This document shows positions 24,003 through 35,122 of a stretch of DNA of 64,000 nt, in pieces. Below the pieces are notes generated by a model. It ran no database searches, was not told where the DNA came from, and was given only the letters and a program-made list of their open reading frames with translations. The first letter of the stretch is position 1, and each line of letters opens with the position of its first letter. The stretch is from Polytrichum commune (lineage: Eukaryota; Streptophyta; Polytrichopsida; Polytrichales; Polytrichaceae), in NCBI GenBank assembly GCA_950295325.1, contig OX485809.1, positions 12,522,001 to 12,586,000 on the forward strand, in the 5' to 3' direction. The translations under genes were made by a program, and so were the position numbers.

Positions 24003-26960
24003 CCTAATCACTTGCTTGTGATCGGGCCACAAGGTGTCGTCCTAAAATGACTTTCGTAATGAGACATGAAATGTCGGATGCACTTTGATTTCCGGCGGTA
24101 ATTCCAACTTATATATGTCCTTGACCACTTGTTCCACAATGGGAAACGGAGCTCCAATTTTGGACATGAACTTTGGAGTGAGGCCTTCCGACTAAGTGAA
24201 GTTGTTCACATTCAACAACGCCTTTTGGCCCACCTCATTCTCCACTTCGCGTCTTCCGGCATTGACTTGCACTCCGTAGCACCTTCGGGCTTTCTCCACC
24301 AACAACTTGGTCATCTCCGAGACTTGTTCACGCTTCTTGGCCAAGTCCTCACCATCTTGGTTGAACTCTAGTGTTGAATGTGCCCCCTCGAGAGCTAGGT
24401 TAATAGGTTGGAGCGCATCCACTCCATAAGCCACCACCAAAGACCACCCCTTGGTAGCCAAGTGCGTGGCTACATTGCAATTACACTCCGCTCGACCCAC
24501 ATAGTCCGCCCAATCTCTTTGGTCCGCCCCCACCAAGTTCCTCAAGTATTGCTTCAAGACTCCATTCACACGCTCCGCTTTCCCATTCATTTGGGAATGC
24601 AAGGTCGTGCTAAACCTTAGTTTCATTCCGACCTCCTTAGAGAAATGCATTGAAAATGCACTTGTGAACTTTGGATCTTGATCCCACACAATCACTCTTG
24701 GCAACCCGTGGTGCCTCAACCATCCTTTGAGAAAAGGCTATGCGGTCTCCAACGCGGTGGCGGTTCCCACAATCGGCACCATGTGTGCCAACTTGGCAAA
24801 CCGCTCAACCATCAACAAGATGGCATCATACCCATGTGACTCCAGCAAACTTGTGATCAAGTCCATGCACATACTATGCCATGGCGCCGACGGGATAGGC
24901 AACGGTTGCAAGAAACCGCCTTGCTTTTGGTAAGAGGCTCGGTTCATTTGAACCTTGATTCAAGCCTTTACAAAGTGGGCTATATCTTCCTTTATGCACC
25001 GCCAATGGTACCTCCATGACACCATTCTATGGCGGTTTTTTTTTCTTTCTCCTCTATGGCCGGCAATAGGGCTATCACATTCTTCCTTCAAAACCGATAG
25101 CCTCAACTTGCCTTGTGGCACAAATACCCTACTTTGTTTGCACTTGAACAATCCGTCCACCAACTTAACTTCTTTGAGCACCTTGCTCTTGCGAAGCTCA
25201 CCTAAAAGCTTTTGTGCTTTGGGGTAATTAATTTACCCCTCCCGTATCTTGCATCACAAGTTTCCTTCGCCGGCACACATTAGCCACAAGGTTTGGATGG
25301 TTCTCATTGCTTGGAACTCTTCCGGTTTACTTCGCGCATCCGGCACCACATTTCCACGGTCCGGTTTGTGGATCAAATCCACCTTCATAAGCGCCAAACT
25401 ATCATGCCACCGCAATGACTTGGCGCTCACTTGCGCTTGAATGTCAAAATTCTTTTAGGACACATTGTCCATGTAGACCTTTGCTTTGTGCAACCCCAAA
25501 TAGTGTTGCCACATCTTCAAGAAATGCACTACGGCAAAGAAATTCTTTGTCATGAGTTGGTTGTCTTCTTTGACAACCATCGAGCTTCATGCTCCCATAT
25601 GCAATGGCCATCCATCTTACACATAATCCACCATTGGCAAAGTCGCTCACCCCCGTATGCACCTCAAAAGGTTTGTCAAGCTCCGCGAACTTGAGCACGG
25701 GCGTCTAAGAACACTTGCTCTCAAGCTGCCCAAAGACTTGGTGGCAAGGCTCATCCCACTCTTGGGATAGTCATTTCTTCCACAAGTCGGATAAGGTCGG
25801 ATAACCATCAAGCTTAACGCTCTCATATGCAATGGCCATCCATCCTACGTTAACCATCCGCCAATGGCAAAGTCACTCGCCCCCGTATGTACCTCAAAAG
25901 GTTTGTCAAATTTCGCAAACTTGAGCACGGGCGGCGAAGAGAACTTCGTCTTAAGCTCCTTAAAGACTTGGTAGCAAGGCTCAACCCACTTTTGGGATAG
26001 CCATTTCTTGCATAAGTTGGACAAGGTCGGACAACCATCGAGCTTCATGCTCTTATATACAATGGCCATCCATTTTGCCTCAACATCCGCCAATGCTAAA
26101 GTCACTCGCCCCCGTATGCACCTCAAAAGGTTTGTCAAAATCCGCGAACTTAAGCACGGGCGGCGAAGAGAACTTGTTTTTTTGAGCCCCCCCCAAAGGC
26201 TTGGTGACAAGGCTCATCCCACTCTTGGGATAGCCATTTTCCTCAATAAGTTGAATAAGGTCCTAGCAACCTTAGAAAACTCTCGAATGAAGTTGTGGTA
26301 CTAATTGGCTAGGCCAACAAATGACCTAAGCCCTTTTTGAATCAAGGGCCAATTCTCCTTTTGGATTGCCTTGACATTCTTCATGTTCGTCCACCAACTT
26401 CCTTTGTCACCACATACCTCAAGAACTCGATCTCTCGTTGAGCAAAGTTCTTTTTCACTCCTTGGCGGTAATTTTTTTTTTTTTTTTGCGCAACACATTA
26501 GTGAATACATCTTTGTATCTCACCAACATCGCACCAATGTTGTTTGGGGGAGGCCCATCTTTCCTAGCCTCCCCATACGTTCATTGGAGTTGCTCCAATT
26601 GAACCACGACCATTATGTTTTTTATTTTTTTTAATTCGGTCCATTAAGACCAAATTCAACTTAGGTCCTCCTACCATAGGAGTCATTGTTAATTTGAACT
26701 TCAATTCTTTGCCATTATGACACATCATAATGCACGGCAAGCACACCGGCTTGCACCTCACATCTATCATGTGAGTTTCAAAGAAGGCAGCCCTCACAAT
26801 GACATGCATTTTATCTATTTCACTTGGTGTGAAATTTTGACAAAAATCCAATGTCCCACGTTGAAAGGTTACATGCATCGCGGCCTCCTTTGTCTCATGC
26901 GGATCGCCCTTTCCAAACCGCACCTTGGTGGGCTTGCCCGCTCTACCAATCGGCAAGCCC
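24003..26960 (-). pseudogene. pol: pol remnants of RT1 (protease/RT edge, RNase H repeats, integrase)
   Basis: Read in transcription order. A protease/RT-leading segment lies at about 26956-26500 (VKYKDVFTNVLP-like in relatives). Then comes RSFVGLANYYHHFIRG-like sequence near 26330, from the RT thumb. Three repeats of the RT/RNase H joint (DKPFEVHTGASDFAIGG) follow at about 26230-25560, then an HHCC-type zinc region with SPIAGHRGERK near 25080. The integrase core (24947-24192) has CMDLI, WDQDPKFTS and SQMNGKAERVNGVL, which keep the three acidic residues. Stops and frame changes separate these parts. The RT palm with its YxDD motif is not found between the thumb and protease parts, so the element cannot have encoded a working polymerase. 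Confidence 0.75.
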
Positions 26961-27299
26961 CAACTCCCTTATCAGTTTTGGACTTAAGAAGAAGTGGTAG
27001 CCTCTTTATCAATACATGAGACATTTCTCCCATTCATTTGAGCCTCAAGGTACAAAAGACTTGGCCTCGGCTTAAGGCTACTAGCCTTGGCCACAATGCC
27101 ATCGTCTTACATTCGGTTCTCGGCACAAGTATTATTTGGCGGGGTACCTATCTCCCCTCAACGTCCATTGTTGTAACGCACCGCCAAATTGCTTAATGGG
27201 ATCATCGGCCTTGATGCTCATGGCAATTTTGATGATCCCCGCCACAACCTCAATAAACTTTTGGAAATTTGAACTTGGTATTCACCACCCGCTTTTGAA

Positions 27300-27770
27300 A
27301 CCCACCTAAAACGATGTATTTCTTAGAAAACTCGTTCATCTAAGATGTACAATTCATTTGGGTGTGAAATGCGTGCATATACGCCTTAAGAGGCCCGAAC
27401 ACCTCATTTCCACCAAATTCACTCCAACATCAATACCTTCCAAGCATTTGGAATTGGAATTTCAATCCAACAATAATGCCCTCCAAGGTTTTGGGTGCTT
27501 TCGGTATTCTAGGCCCCAAATGTTTTTTGAGGTTTGCGGGAGTCTTTTTCAAAGCACTCCTCCATTTTCCTTACCAAATCCACCCTCATGCCCACCATTG
27601 TCATTAGAACCAATGGTATGGTCAAATTCCACTTGCACATGATCCTTGTTCCAATTTGAGCCTCACAACCTTTTGGAAACCCCGGGCTCACCATCATAAC
27701 CCGCATTTTTGATACCTATGTTTCCCTCAAAGTGTGAGCTCAAAACTTGGAACCCTGCTCTGATACAAAG
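27300..27770 (-). pseudogene. 5' end of the RT1 internal region (gag-start remnant and primer site)
   Basis: Downstream of the primer site the minus strand reads a short conserved leader and a gag-like start that recurs in all four elements, such as RT2 at 28933-29232 and RT4 at 49143-49412. It has stops in each copy. No gag core or zinc knuckle can be recognised. Confidence 0.5.
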
Positions 27771-29478
27771 TGTCGCAACCCTTGCTAGCCCCCTTGACAA
27801 TCTTGCCAATTTTCAATTCTAGCAAAGGTTACGAGTGCTAACCATTCGCATTCCGCCATGCTAATGATTAGCTCCTCCTACCCCGGACCTTATAGTTCAT
27901 AGGAGGGAACCAACCCTCCTACTTTGCTTTCGGGACTCACCCCTTAATTGGTAACCCATTCCTAGATGTGGACTTCCATCCATGGAAGTCCAATCCCATG
28001 TTGATCATCGCGTTGCCGGAGCAACACTACAACAACCCGAACCATACTAGGCAACTATGGCCTCACAATGGGCCAATGCCCATGGAGGCCTTGCCGTTCG
28101 GCCTCGGGTGGGTGAGGCCACACCACCTCACCCATATAAGCCTCTAGGACTTCATGCGGGGCCCCTACCCCACCGTCAACCAACCTCTTGTCTCTCTACC
28201 AAGAGTTGGGGCCAAGTGGACATTTTCCCTTAGCTGCTGGGCCTAGAACCCCCCAGCAGCTTCAGACCATCATAACTTCCTTGTATGATGTCTGATGCTA
28301 ACACTTGACCACTCCATCTTCATCTACGCTTCACGTAGATGCCGATGCACTCCTCACTTGCCCCATTCGGGCAAATGGTGAGGAAGTTATGCCTGTTTGA
28401 ACCTTGGCAGTCCCGGGAATCACTCCCAGGCACTGCTGTACCAGGGCGCTGTCCCGGGACAGCGCCCCACTCAAATGGCCATAACTCCTAGCTCACACCT
28501 CCGATTGAGGTGTTCTTGAGCTTTCTAGAATCACCGCGCCATGAGCTACGCATAACTCATGGCCTTACCCTTGTGCCTCCTAGTCTTCGTGGGTGGGAGG
28601 CGTCCCCAACGCCCGGGGCCCTCACCCACACTAGGATCACTTGGGCCCTCTCACCAACGGCGCCACAAGTCCCGGGTGTCACTCCGGGGTCCCCCTTGTG
28701 CCCATGGTGTTTCGGCCACTCCTCATGGAGAGGTGCGCGACAAGGAGGGTTGGTTCCCTACTATGAACTATTGGTCCGGGGTAGGAGGAGCTAACCATTA
28801 GCATGGCGGAATGCAAATGGTTAGCGCTCGTAACCTTTGCTAGAATTGAAAATTGGCAAGATTGTCAAGGGGGGCTAGCAAGGGTTGCGACACTTGGTAT
28901 CAGAGCAGGGTTCCAATATTTGAGCTAGCACTTTGAGGGAGACATGGCTATCAAACCTGAGGGTTATTATGGTGAGCCCGGGGTTTCCAAAAGGTTGTGA
29001 CGCTCAAATTGGAACAAAGATCATGTGTAAATGGAATTTGACCATACCATTAGTTCTAATGACAATGGTGGGCATGAGGGTGGATTCGGTGAGGAAAATG
29101 GAGGTGTCCTTTGAAAGGGCTCCCGCACACCTCAAAAAGCATTTGGGGCCTAGAATACCGAATGCACCCAAAACCTTGGAGGGCATTAATGTTGGATTGA
29201 AATTCCAATTCCAAATGCTTGGAAGGTATTGATGTTGGAATGAAGTTGGTGGAAATGAGGCGTCCGGGCCTCTTAAGGCGTATATGCGCGCATTTCACAC
29301 CCGAATGAATAGTACATCTTTGATGAACGAGCTTTCTAAGAAATGCATCGTTTTAGGTGGGTTTCAAAAGTAGGTGGTGAATACCAAGTTCAAATTTCCA
29401 AAGTTTATTGAGGTTGTGGCGGGGATCATCAAAATTGCCATGAGCATCAAGGCCGATGACCCCATTAAGCAATTTGGC

Positions 29479-30452
29479 TGTCGCAACCCTTGCTAGCCCC
29501 CCTTGACAATCTTGCCAATTTTCAATTCTAGCAAAGGTTACGAGCGCTAACCATTCGCATTCCGCCATGCTAATGATTAGCTCCTCCTACCCCGGACCTT
29601 ATAGTTCATAGGAGGGAACCAACCCTCCTACTTTGCTTTCGGAACTCACCCCTTAATCGGTAACCCATTCCTACATGTGGACTTCCATCCATGGAAGTCC
29701 AATCCCATGTTGATCATCGCATTGCCGGAGCAACACTACAACAACCCGAACCATACTAGGCAACTATGGCCTCACAATGGGCCAATGCCCATGGAGGCCT
29801 TGCCGTTCGGCCTCGGGTGGGTGAGGCCACACCACCTCACCCATATAAGCCTCTAGGACTTTACGCGGGGCCCCTACCCCGCCGTCAACCAACCTCTTGT
29901 CTCTCTACCAAGAGTTGGGGCCAAGTGGACATTTTCCTTTAGCTGCTGGGCCTAGAACCCTCCCAGCAGCTTCAGACCATCATAACTTCCTTGTATGATG
30001 TCTGATCATAACAACCAACCCCTCCATCTTCATCTACGCTTCACGTAGATGCTGATGGACTCCTCACTTGCCCCATTCGGGCAAGTCTTGAGGAAGTTAT
30101 GCCTGTTTGAACCTTGGCAGTCCCGGGAATCACTCCCAGGCACTGCTGTACCAGGGCGCTGTCCCAGGACAGCGCCCCACTCAAATGGCCATAACTCCTA
30201 GCTCACACCTCCGCTTGAGGTGATCTTGAGCATTCTAGAATCACCACGCCATCAGCTACGCATAGCTCATGGCCTTACCCTTGTGCCTCCTAGTCTCCGT
30301 GGGTGGGAGGCGTTCGCAACGCCCGGGGCCCTCACCCACACTAGGATCACTAAGGCCCTCTCACCAACGGCGCCACAAGTCCCGGGTGTCACTCCGGGGT
30401 CCCCCTTGTGCCCATGGTGTTTCGGGCACTCCTCATGGAGAGGTGCGCGACA
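29479..30452 (-). mobile_element. solo LTR inside RT2
   Basis: A 974-bp minus-oriented LTR of the TGTCGC family with the 5-bp duplication TTGGC (29474-29478 and 30453-30457). The uninterrupted site can be read in RT1 near 27180-27200, confirming a clean insertion. Confidence 0.94.
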
Positions 30453-31397
30453 TTGGCGGTGCGTTACAACAATGGACGTTGAGGGGAGATAGGTTCCCCG
30501 CCAAATAATACTTGTGCCGCGAACCGAATGTAAGACGATGGCATTGTGGCCAAGGCTAGTAGCCTTAAGCCGAGGCCAAGTCTCTTGTACCTTGAGGCTC
30601 AAATGAATGGGAGAAATGTCTCACGTATTGATAAAAAGAGGCTACCACTTCTTCTTGAGCCCAAAATTCACAAGGGAGTTGGGGCTTGCCGATTGGTAGA
30701 GCGGGCAAGCCCACCAAGGTGCGGTTTGGAAAGGGCGATCCGCATGAGACAAAGGAGGCCGCGATGCATGTAACCTTTCAACGTGGGACATTGGATTTTT
30801 GTCAAAATTTCACACCAAGTGAAATAGATAAAATGCATGTCATTGTGAAGGCCGCCTTCTTTGAAACTCACATGATAGATGTGAGGTGCAAGCCGGTGTG
30901 CTTGCGGTGCATTATGATGTGTCATAATGGCAAAGAATTGAAGTTCAAATTAACAATGACTCCCTATGGTAGGAGGACCTAAGTTGAATTTGGTCTTAAT
31001 GGACCGAATGAAAAAAAAAGAAAACATAATGGTCGTGGTTCAATTGGAGCAACTCCAAGGAACGTATGGGGAGGCTAGGAAAGATGGGCCTCCCCCAAAC
31101 AACATTGGTGTGATGTTGGTGAAATACAAGGATGTATTCACCAATGTGTTGCCCAAAAAAAAAATTACCGCCAAGGAATGAAAAATCACTTTGCTCAACG
31201 AGAGATTGAGTTCTTGAGGTATGTGGTGACAAAGGAAGTTGGTGGACGAACATGAAGAATGTCAAGGCAATCCAAAAGGAGAATTGGCCCTTGATTCAAA
31301 AGGGCTTAGGTCATTTGTTGGCCTAGCCAATTAGTACCACAACTTCATTCGAGAGTTTTCTAAGGTTGCTAGGACCTTATTCAACTTATTGAGGAAA

Positions 31398-32290
31398 ATG
31401 GCTATCCCAAGAGTGGGATGAGCCTTGTCACCAAGCCTTTGGGGGGCTCAAAAACAAGTTCTCTTCGCCACCCGTGCTTAAGTTCGCGGACTTTGACAAA
31501 CCTTTTGAGGTGCATACGGGGGCGAATGACTTTAGCATTGGCGGATGTTGAGGCAAAATGGATGGCCATTGCATATAAGAGCATGAATCTCGATGGTTGT
31601 CCGACCTTGTCCAACTTATGCAAAAAATGGCTATCCCAAAAGTGGGATGAGCTTTGCCACCAAGTCTTTAAGGAGCTTAAGACCAAGTTTTCTTCGCCGC
31701 CCGTGCTCAAGTTTGCGAAATTTGACAAACCTTTTGAGGTGCATACGGGGGCGAGTAACTTTACCATTGGCGGATGTTGATCCAAGATGGATGCCCATTG
31801 CATATGGGAGCATTAAGCTTAAAGGTTGTCAAACCTTGTGCGACTTGTGAAAGAAATGGCTATCCCAAGAGTGGGATGAGCCTTGCCACCAAGTCTTTGA
31901 GAAGCTTAAGAGCAAGTTCTCTTCGCCGCCCGTGCTCAAGTTCGCGGAGTTTGACAAGCCTTTTGAGGTGCATACGGGGGCGAGTGACTTTACCATTGGC
32001 GGATGTTGAGGCAAGATGGATGGCCATGGCATATGAGAGCATGAAGCTCGATGGTTGTTCCACCTTGTGCGACTTGTGGAAGAAATGGCTATCCCAAGAG
32101 TGGGATGATGTTTGTACGAGTCTTTGGGGAGCTTAACACCAAGTTCTCTTCGCCGCCCGTGTTCAAGTTCGCGGAGCTTGACAAACCTTTCGAGGTGCAT
32201 ACGGGGGTGAGTGCCTTTGCCAATGGTGGATTATGTGTAAGATGGATGGCCATTGCATATGGGAGCATAAAGCTCGATGGTTGTCAAAGA
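31398..32290 (+). repeat. 229-bp tandem repeat of the RT/RNase H joint
   Basis: The landmark 'atggctatccca' recurs at 31398, 31626, 31856 and 32085, giving periods of 228-230 bp. Each unit encodes the segment from 'WDEPCHQVFKELKTKFSSPP' to 'FDKPFEVHTGAS'. RT1 has about three units, RT3 four (one split by RT4) and RT4 two. Confidence 0.88.
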
Positions 32291-33968
32291 AGACAACCAA
32301 CTCATGACAAAGAACTTCTTTGCCGTAGTGCATTGCTTGAAGATGTGGCGACATTATATGGGGTCGCACAAAGCAAAGGTCTACATGGACAATGTGTCCT
32401 AAAAGTATTTTGACATACAAGCGTAAGTGAACGCCAAGTCATTGCGGAGGCATCATAGTTTGGCGCTTATGAAGGTGGATTTGATCCACAAACCGGACCA
32501 TGGAAATGTGGTGCCAGATGCGCGAAGTAGACCGGAAGAGTTCCAAGCAATGAGAACCATCCAAACCTTGTAGCTAATGTGTGCCGGCAAAGGAAACTTG
32601 TGATGCAAGATACGGGAGGGGTAAATTAACTACCCCAAAGCACAAAAGCTTTTAGGTGAGCTTCGCAAGAGCAAGGTGCTCAAAGAGGTTAAGTTGGTGG
32701 ACGGATTGTTCAAGTGCAAACAAAGTCGGGTATATGTGCCACAAGGCAAGTTGAGGCTATCGGTTTTGAAGGAGGAATATTATAGTCCTATTGCCGGCCA
32801 TAGAGGAGAAAGAAAAAGCCGCCATAGAATGGTGTCAAAGAGGTACCATTGGCGGTGCATAAAGGAAGATATAACCCACTTTGTGAAGGCTTGAATCAAA
32901 GTGCCAAGTGATTAGGCCACCTCCCGACCTTGTGGACGTCATTTGGAACATGAGGTAAGAGGGCATCCTCAAGTGTAGGAAGCCCAAGTGAAAAGGAAAG
33001 AAAATGTACAAAGGAATACTTGGTGAAATGGTGAGGATACCATGAGAAAGAAACCGCTTGGGTGGCGGCAAGAGACATGGTCAACACCAATGAATTGATG
33101 AAGCACTTTGAAGAAACTAAGGCTAGACATTCCAATAAAAAGAAGCGTAGGCATTGATGAGGACATCAATCTCCTTTAGTGGGGGAGAGACTCTAGTAGC
33201 AAACATAGCTTCGAGGTTAATTGCTCCACAACATGCACTTGTTCTTTGGCTTGAGGGAATAAAGTCCAAACTTTAGTGGTGCAAAGAGAAAAGTATGAGA
33301 TGAGGTCCTAGTCTTGTACTTGTGCTTGGTTAATGGAAGAGGGGGAATAGACATGCCAAACTAGGTTGGGTAAGCCGAGTAATTGGGGCCATGGCTTGGA
33401 GGGGCCTTGGATAAAACCAAGAAACTTCTTAGTTGTGGGCTTGTCCGGGCGGGGACAAGGTGATGGCGCGTGCTCATAAAAGTGCTACCCGCGAGCTAAC
33501 GAGAGTTGGCGCATGGGAGTCATGAACCCATGTCTCGAAAGAGCAAAGTGGGAACCGAGTCGGGCGGGACTTGGCATCACCCCCGTGCGATCGAGGGGTG
33601 GCTTAACAATGGAAAGCCATCTCGGAGTTGCAACCGAGACAACTTAGTGGAAGCGTTGAGGTCTCGCCTAGATGTGTCACGTTAGGCTAGTGGAGCCTAA
33701 CGGGGGAGGCCCCAAACGAGGGGCAACCCAAGTGAGTCCCAAAGTAGGTGGGTCTAGTATAGGTTAGGTCCTTGGAGGAGTTCCAAGGTCGCTAACGGAA
33801 CACCCAGTAACGACACCTTTGGGACTATGCCAAATTTGAAGATGCATTGTGGGGGTCGCGCCCTAAGGTAAACACAATGCCGCACCATAGAGGATGGCAA
33901 CTTGAGAATTGGTGTGCCGACTACGAGTATAGTCGATGAGGGCATCGACTCCGTTTGGTGGGGGTGAG

Positions 33969-34953
33969 TGTCGCGCACCTCTCCATGAGGAGTGGCCGAA
34001 ACACCATGGGCACAAGGGGGACCCCGGAGTGACACCCGGGACTTGTGGCGCCGTTGGTGAGAGGGCCCAAGTGATCCTAGTGTGGGTGAGGGCCCCGGGC
34101 GTTGGGAACGCCTCCCACCCACGAAGATTAGGAGGCACAAGGGTAAGGCCATGAGTTATGCGTAGCTCATGGCGTGGTGATTCTAGAAAGCTCAAGAACA
34201 CCTCAATCGGAGGTGTGAGCTAGGAGTTATGGCCATTTGAGTGGGGCGCTGTCCCGGGACAGCGCCCTGGTACAGCAGTGCCTGGGAGTGATTCCCGGGA
34301 CTGCCAAGGTTCAAACAGGCATAACTTCCTCAAGACTTGCCCAAATGGGGCAAGTGAGGAGTCCATCGGCATCTACGTGAAGCGTAGATGAGGATGGAGT
34401 GGTTGGTTGTTATGATCAGACATCATACAAGGAAGTTATGATGGTCTGAAGCTGCTGGGGGGGTTCTAGGCCCAGCAGCTAAAGGAAAATGTCCACTTGG
34501 CCCCAACTCTGGGTAGAGAGACAAGAGGTTGGTTGACGGTGGGGTAGGGGCCCCGCGTGAAGTCCTAGAGGCTTATATGGGTGAGGTGGTGTGGCCTCAC
34601 CCACCCGAGGCCGAACGGCACGGCCTCCATGGGCATTGGCCCAATGTGAGGCCATAGTTGCCTAGTATGGTTCGGGTTGTTGTAGTGTTGCTCCGGCAAC
34701 GCGATGATCAACATAGGATTGGATTTCCATGGATGGAAGTCCACATCCAAGAAATGGGTTACCGATTAAGGGGTGAGTCCCGAAAGCAAAGTAGGAGGGT
34801 TGGTTCCCTCCTATGAACTATAAGGTCCGGGGTAGGAGGAGCTAACCATTGGCATGGCGGTATGCGAAGGGTTAGCCACTCGTAACCTTTGCTAGAATTG
34901 AAAATTGGCAAGATGGTCAAGGGGGGGGGGGGGGGCTAGCAAGGGTTGCGACA
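33969..34953 (+). repeat. 3' LTR of RT2
   Basis: A 985-bp LTR, longer than its relatives partly because of a run of 15 G at 34921-34935 where RT4 has 'gggacc'. It contains the family's hairpins. Confidence 0.93.
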
Positions 34954-34958
34954 ATCCT

Positions 34959-35122
34959 GGTCCTCTCCTCCATCGTTTTCCATATCTGTGTCCGCAATCT
35001 CAACAACAGAACGCTGAACAGGCGAATCGCGTGAACAAACTGCATCATGTTCAAGCTGGCCAAAGACTCAACAAATATCTTCAATGCGCCCAAACATTGC
35101 ATCAAATTTCAAGGATAAACTC
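34959..35122 (-). pseudogene. gene P of MULE-B, exon 3 first part
   Basis: Minus-strand reading AMFGRIEDIC, an in-frame TGA at 35068, then VFGQLEHDAVCSRDSP and an acidic stretch ending ...NDGGED. This joins across the RT2 insertion to QDKSQNDDEHFGDDEDE at 21146. Highly acidic linker ahead of the ParB-like domain. The exon start, about 35115-35122, lies at the edge of the 169-bp array, whose units repeat a similar 'tttagagag' acceptor. Confidence 0.65.

Larger units (their letters stand above)
21975..28742 (-). mobile_element. RT1: element of the same family inside the RT2 LTR
   Basis: Minus-strand element of 6,768 bp. The 3' LTR is 21975-22947 (973 bp) and the 5' LTR is 27771-28742 (972 bp). 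The target duplication is AGGAG (21970-21974 and 28743-28747). The two LTRs appear identical by eye except for a run of six versus five C near their ends, so this is a young insertion. The polypurine tract is at 22948-22960 and the primer site at about 27753-27770. That site reads TTTGTATCAGAGC, with one change from the TGGTATCAGAGC of its relatives. Confidence 0.95.
28893..33968 (+). pseudogene. internal region of RT2
   Basis: Contents: primer site 28893-28910; gag-start remnant 28933-29300; solo LTR 29479-30452; protease/RT edge (30686-31180, with VKYKDVFTNVLPKK); four tandem RT/RNase H joint units (31398-32290); HHCC zinc region (32676-32894, IAGHRGERKSRHRM). The sequence then jumps at 'gtgccaa|gtgattagg' (32905-32915) straight into the 3' untranslated region. 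About 950 bases carrying the integrase core, present in RT1 (24003-24955) and RT4 (51990-52930), are deleted. The junction shares CAA with both parental ends. No open frame survives. Confidence 0.8.
21147..34953 (+). mobile_element. RT2: Ty3/gypsy-like element inside gene P of MULE-B
   Basis: Plus-strand element with LTRs starting TGTCGCGCACC and ending GTTGCGACA. The 5' LTR is 21147-21974 plus 28748-28892, split by RT1. The 3' LTR is 33969-34953. The target duplication is ATCCT (21142-21146 and 34954-34958). A primer site matching initiator-Met tRNA (TGGTATCAGAGC, at 28893-28910) follows the 5' LTR, and a polypurine tract (GGTGGGGGTGAG) ends at 33968. Removing it joins gene P's frame across the site. 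It carries RT1 and a solo LTR. Confidence 0.95.

Noticed and set aside
24192-24719. Functional integrase gene
   Set aside because: The three acidic residues are kept, but stops split it from the upstream integrase part and the rest of pol is gone.
34921-34935. Functional G15 tract at the end of the RT2 LTR
   Set aside because: Relatives have three to six G there; slippage or sequencing error explains it.
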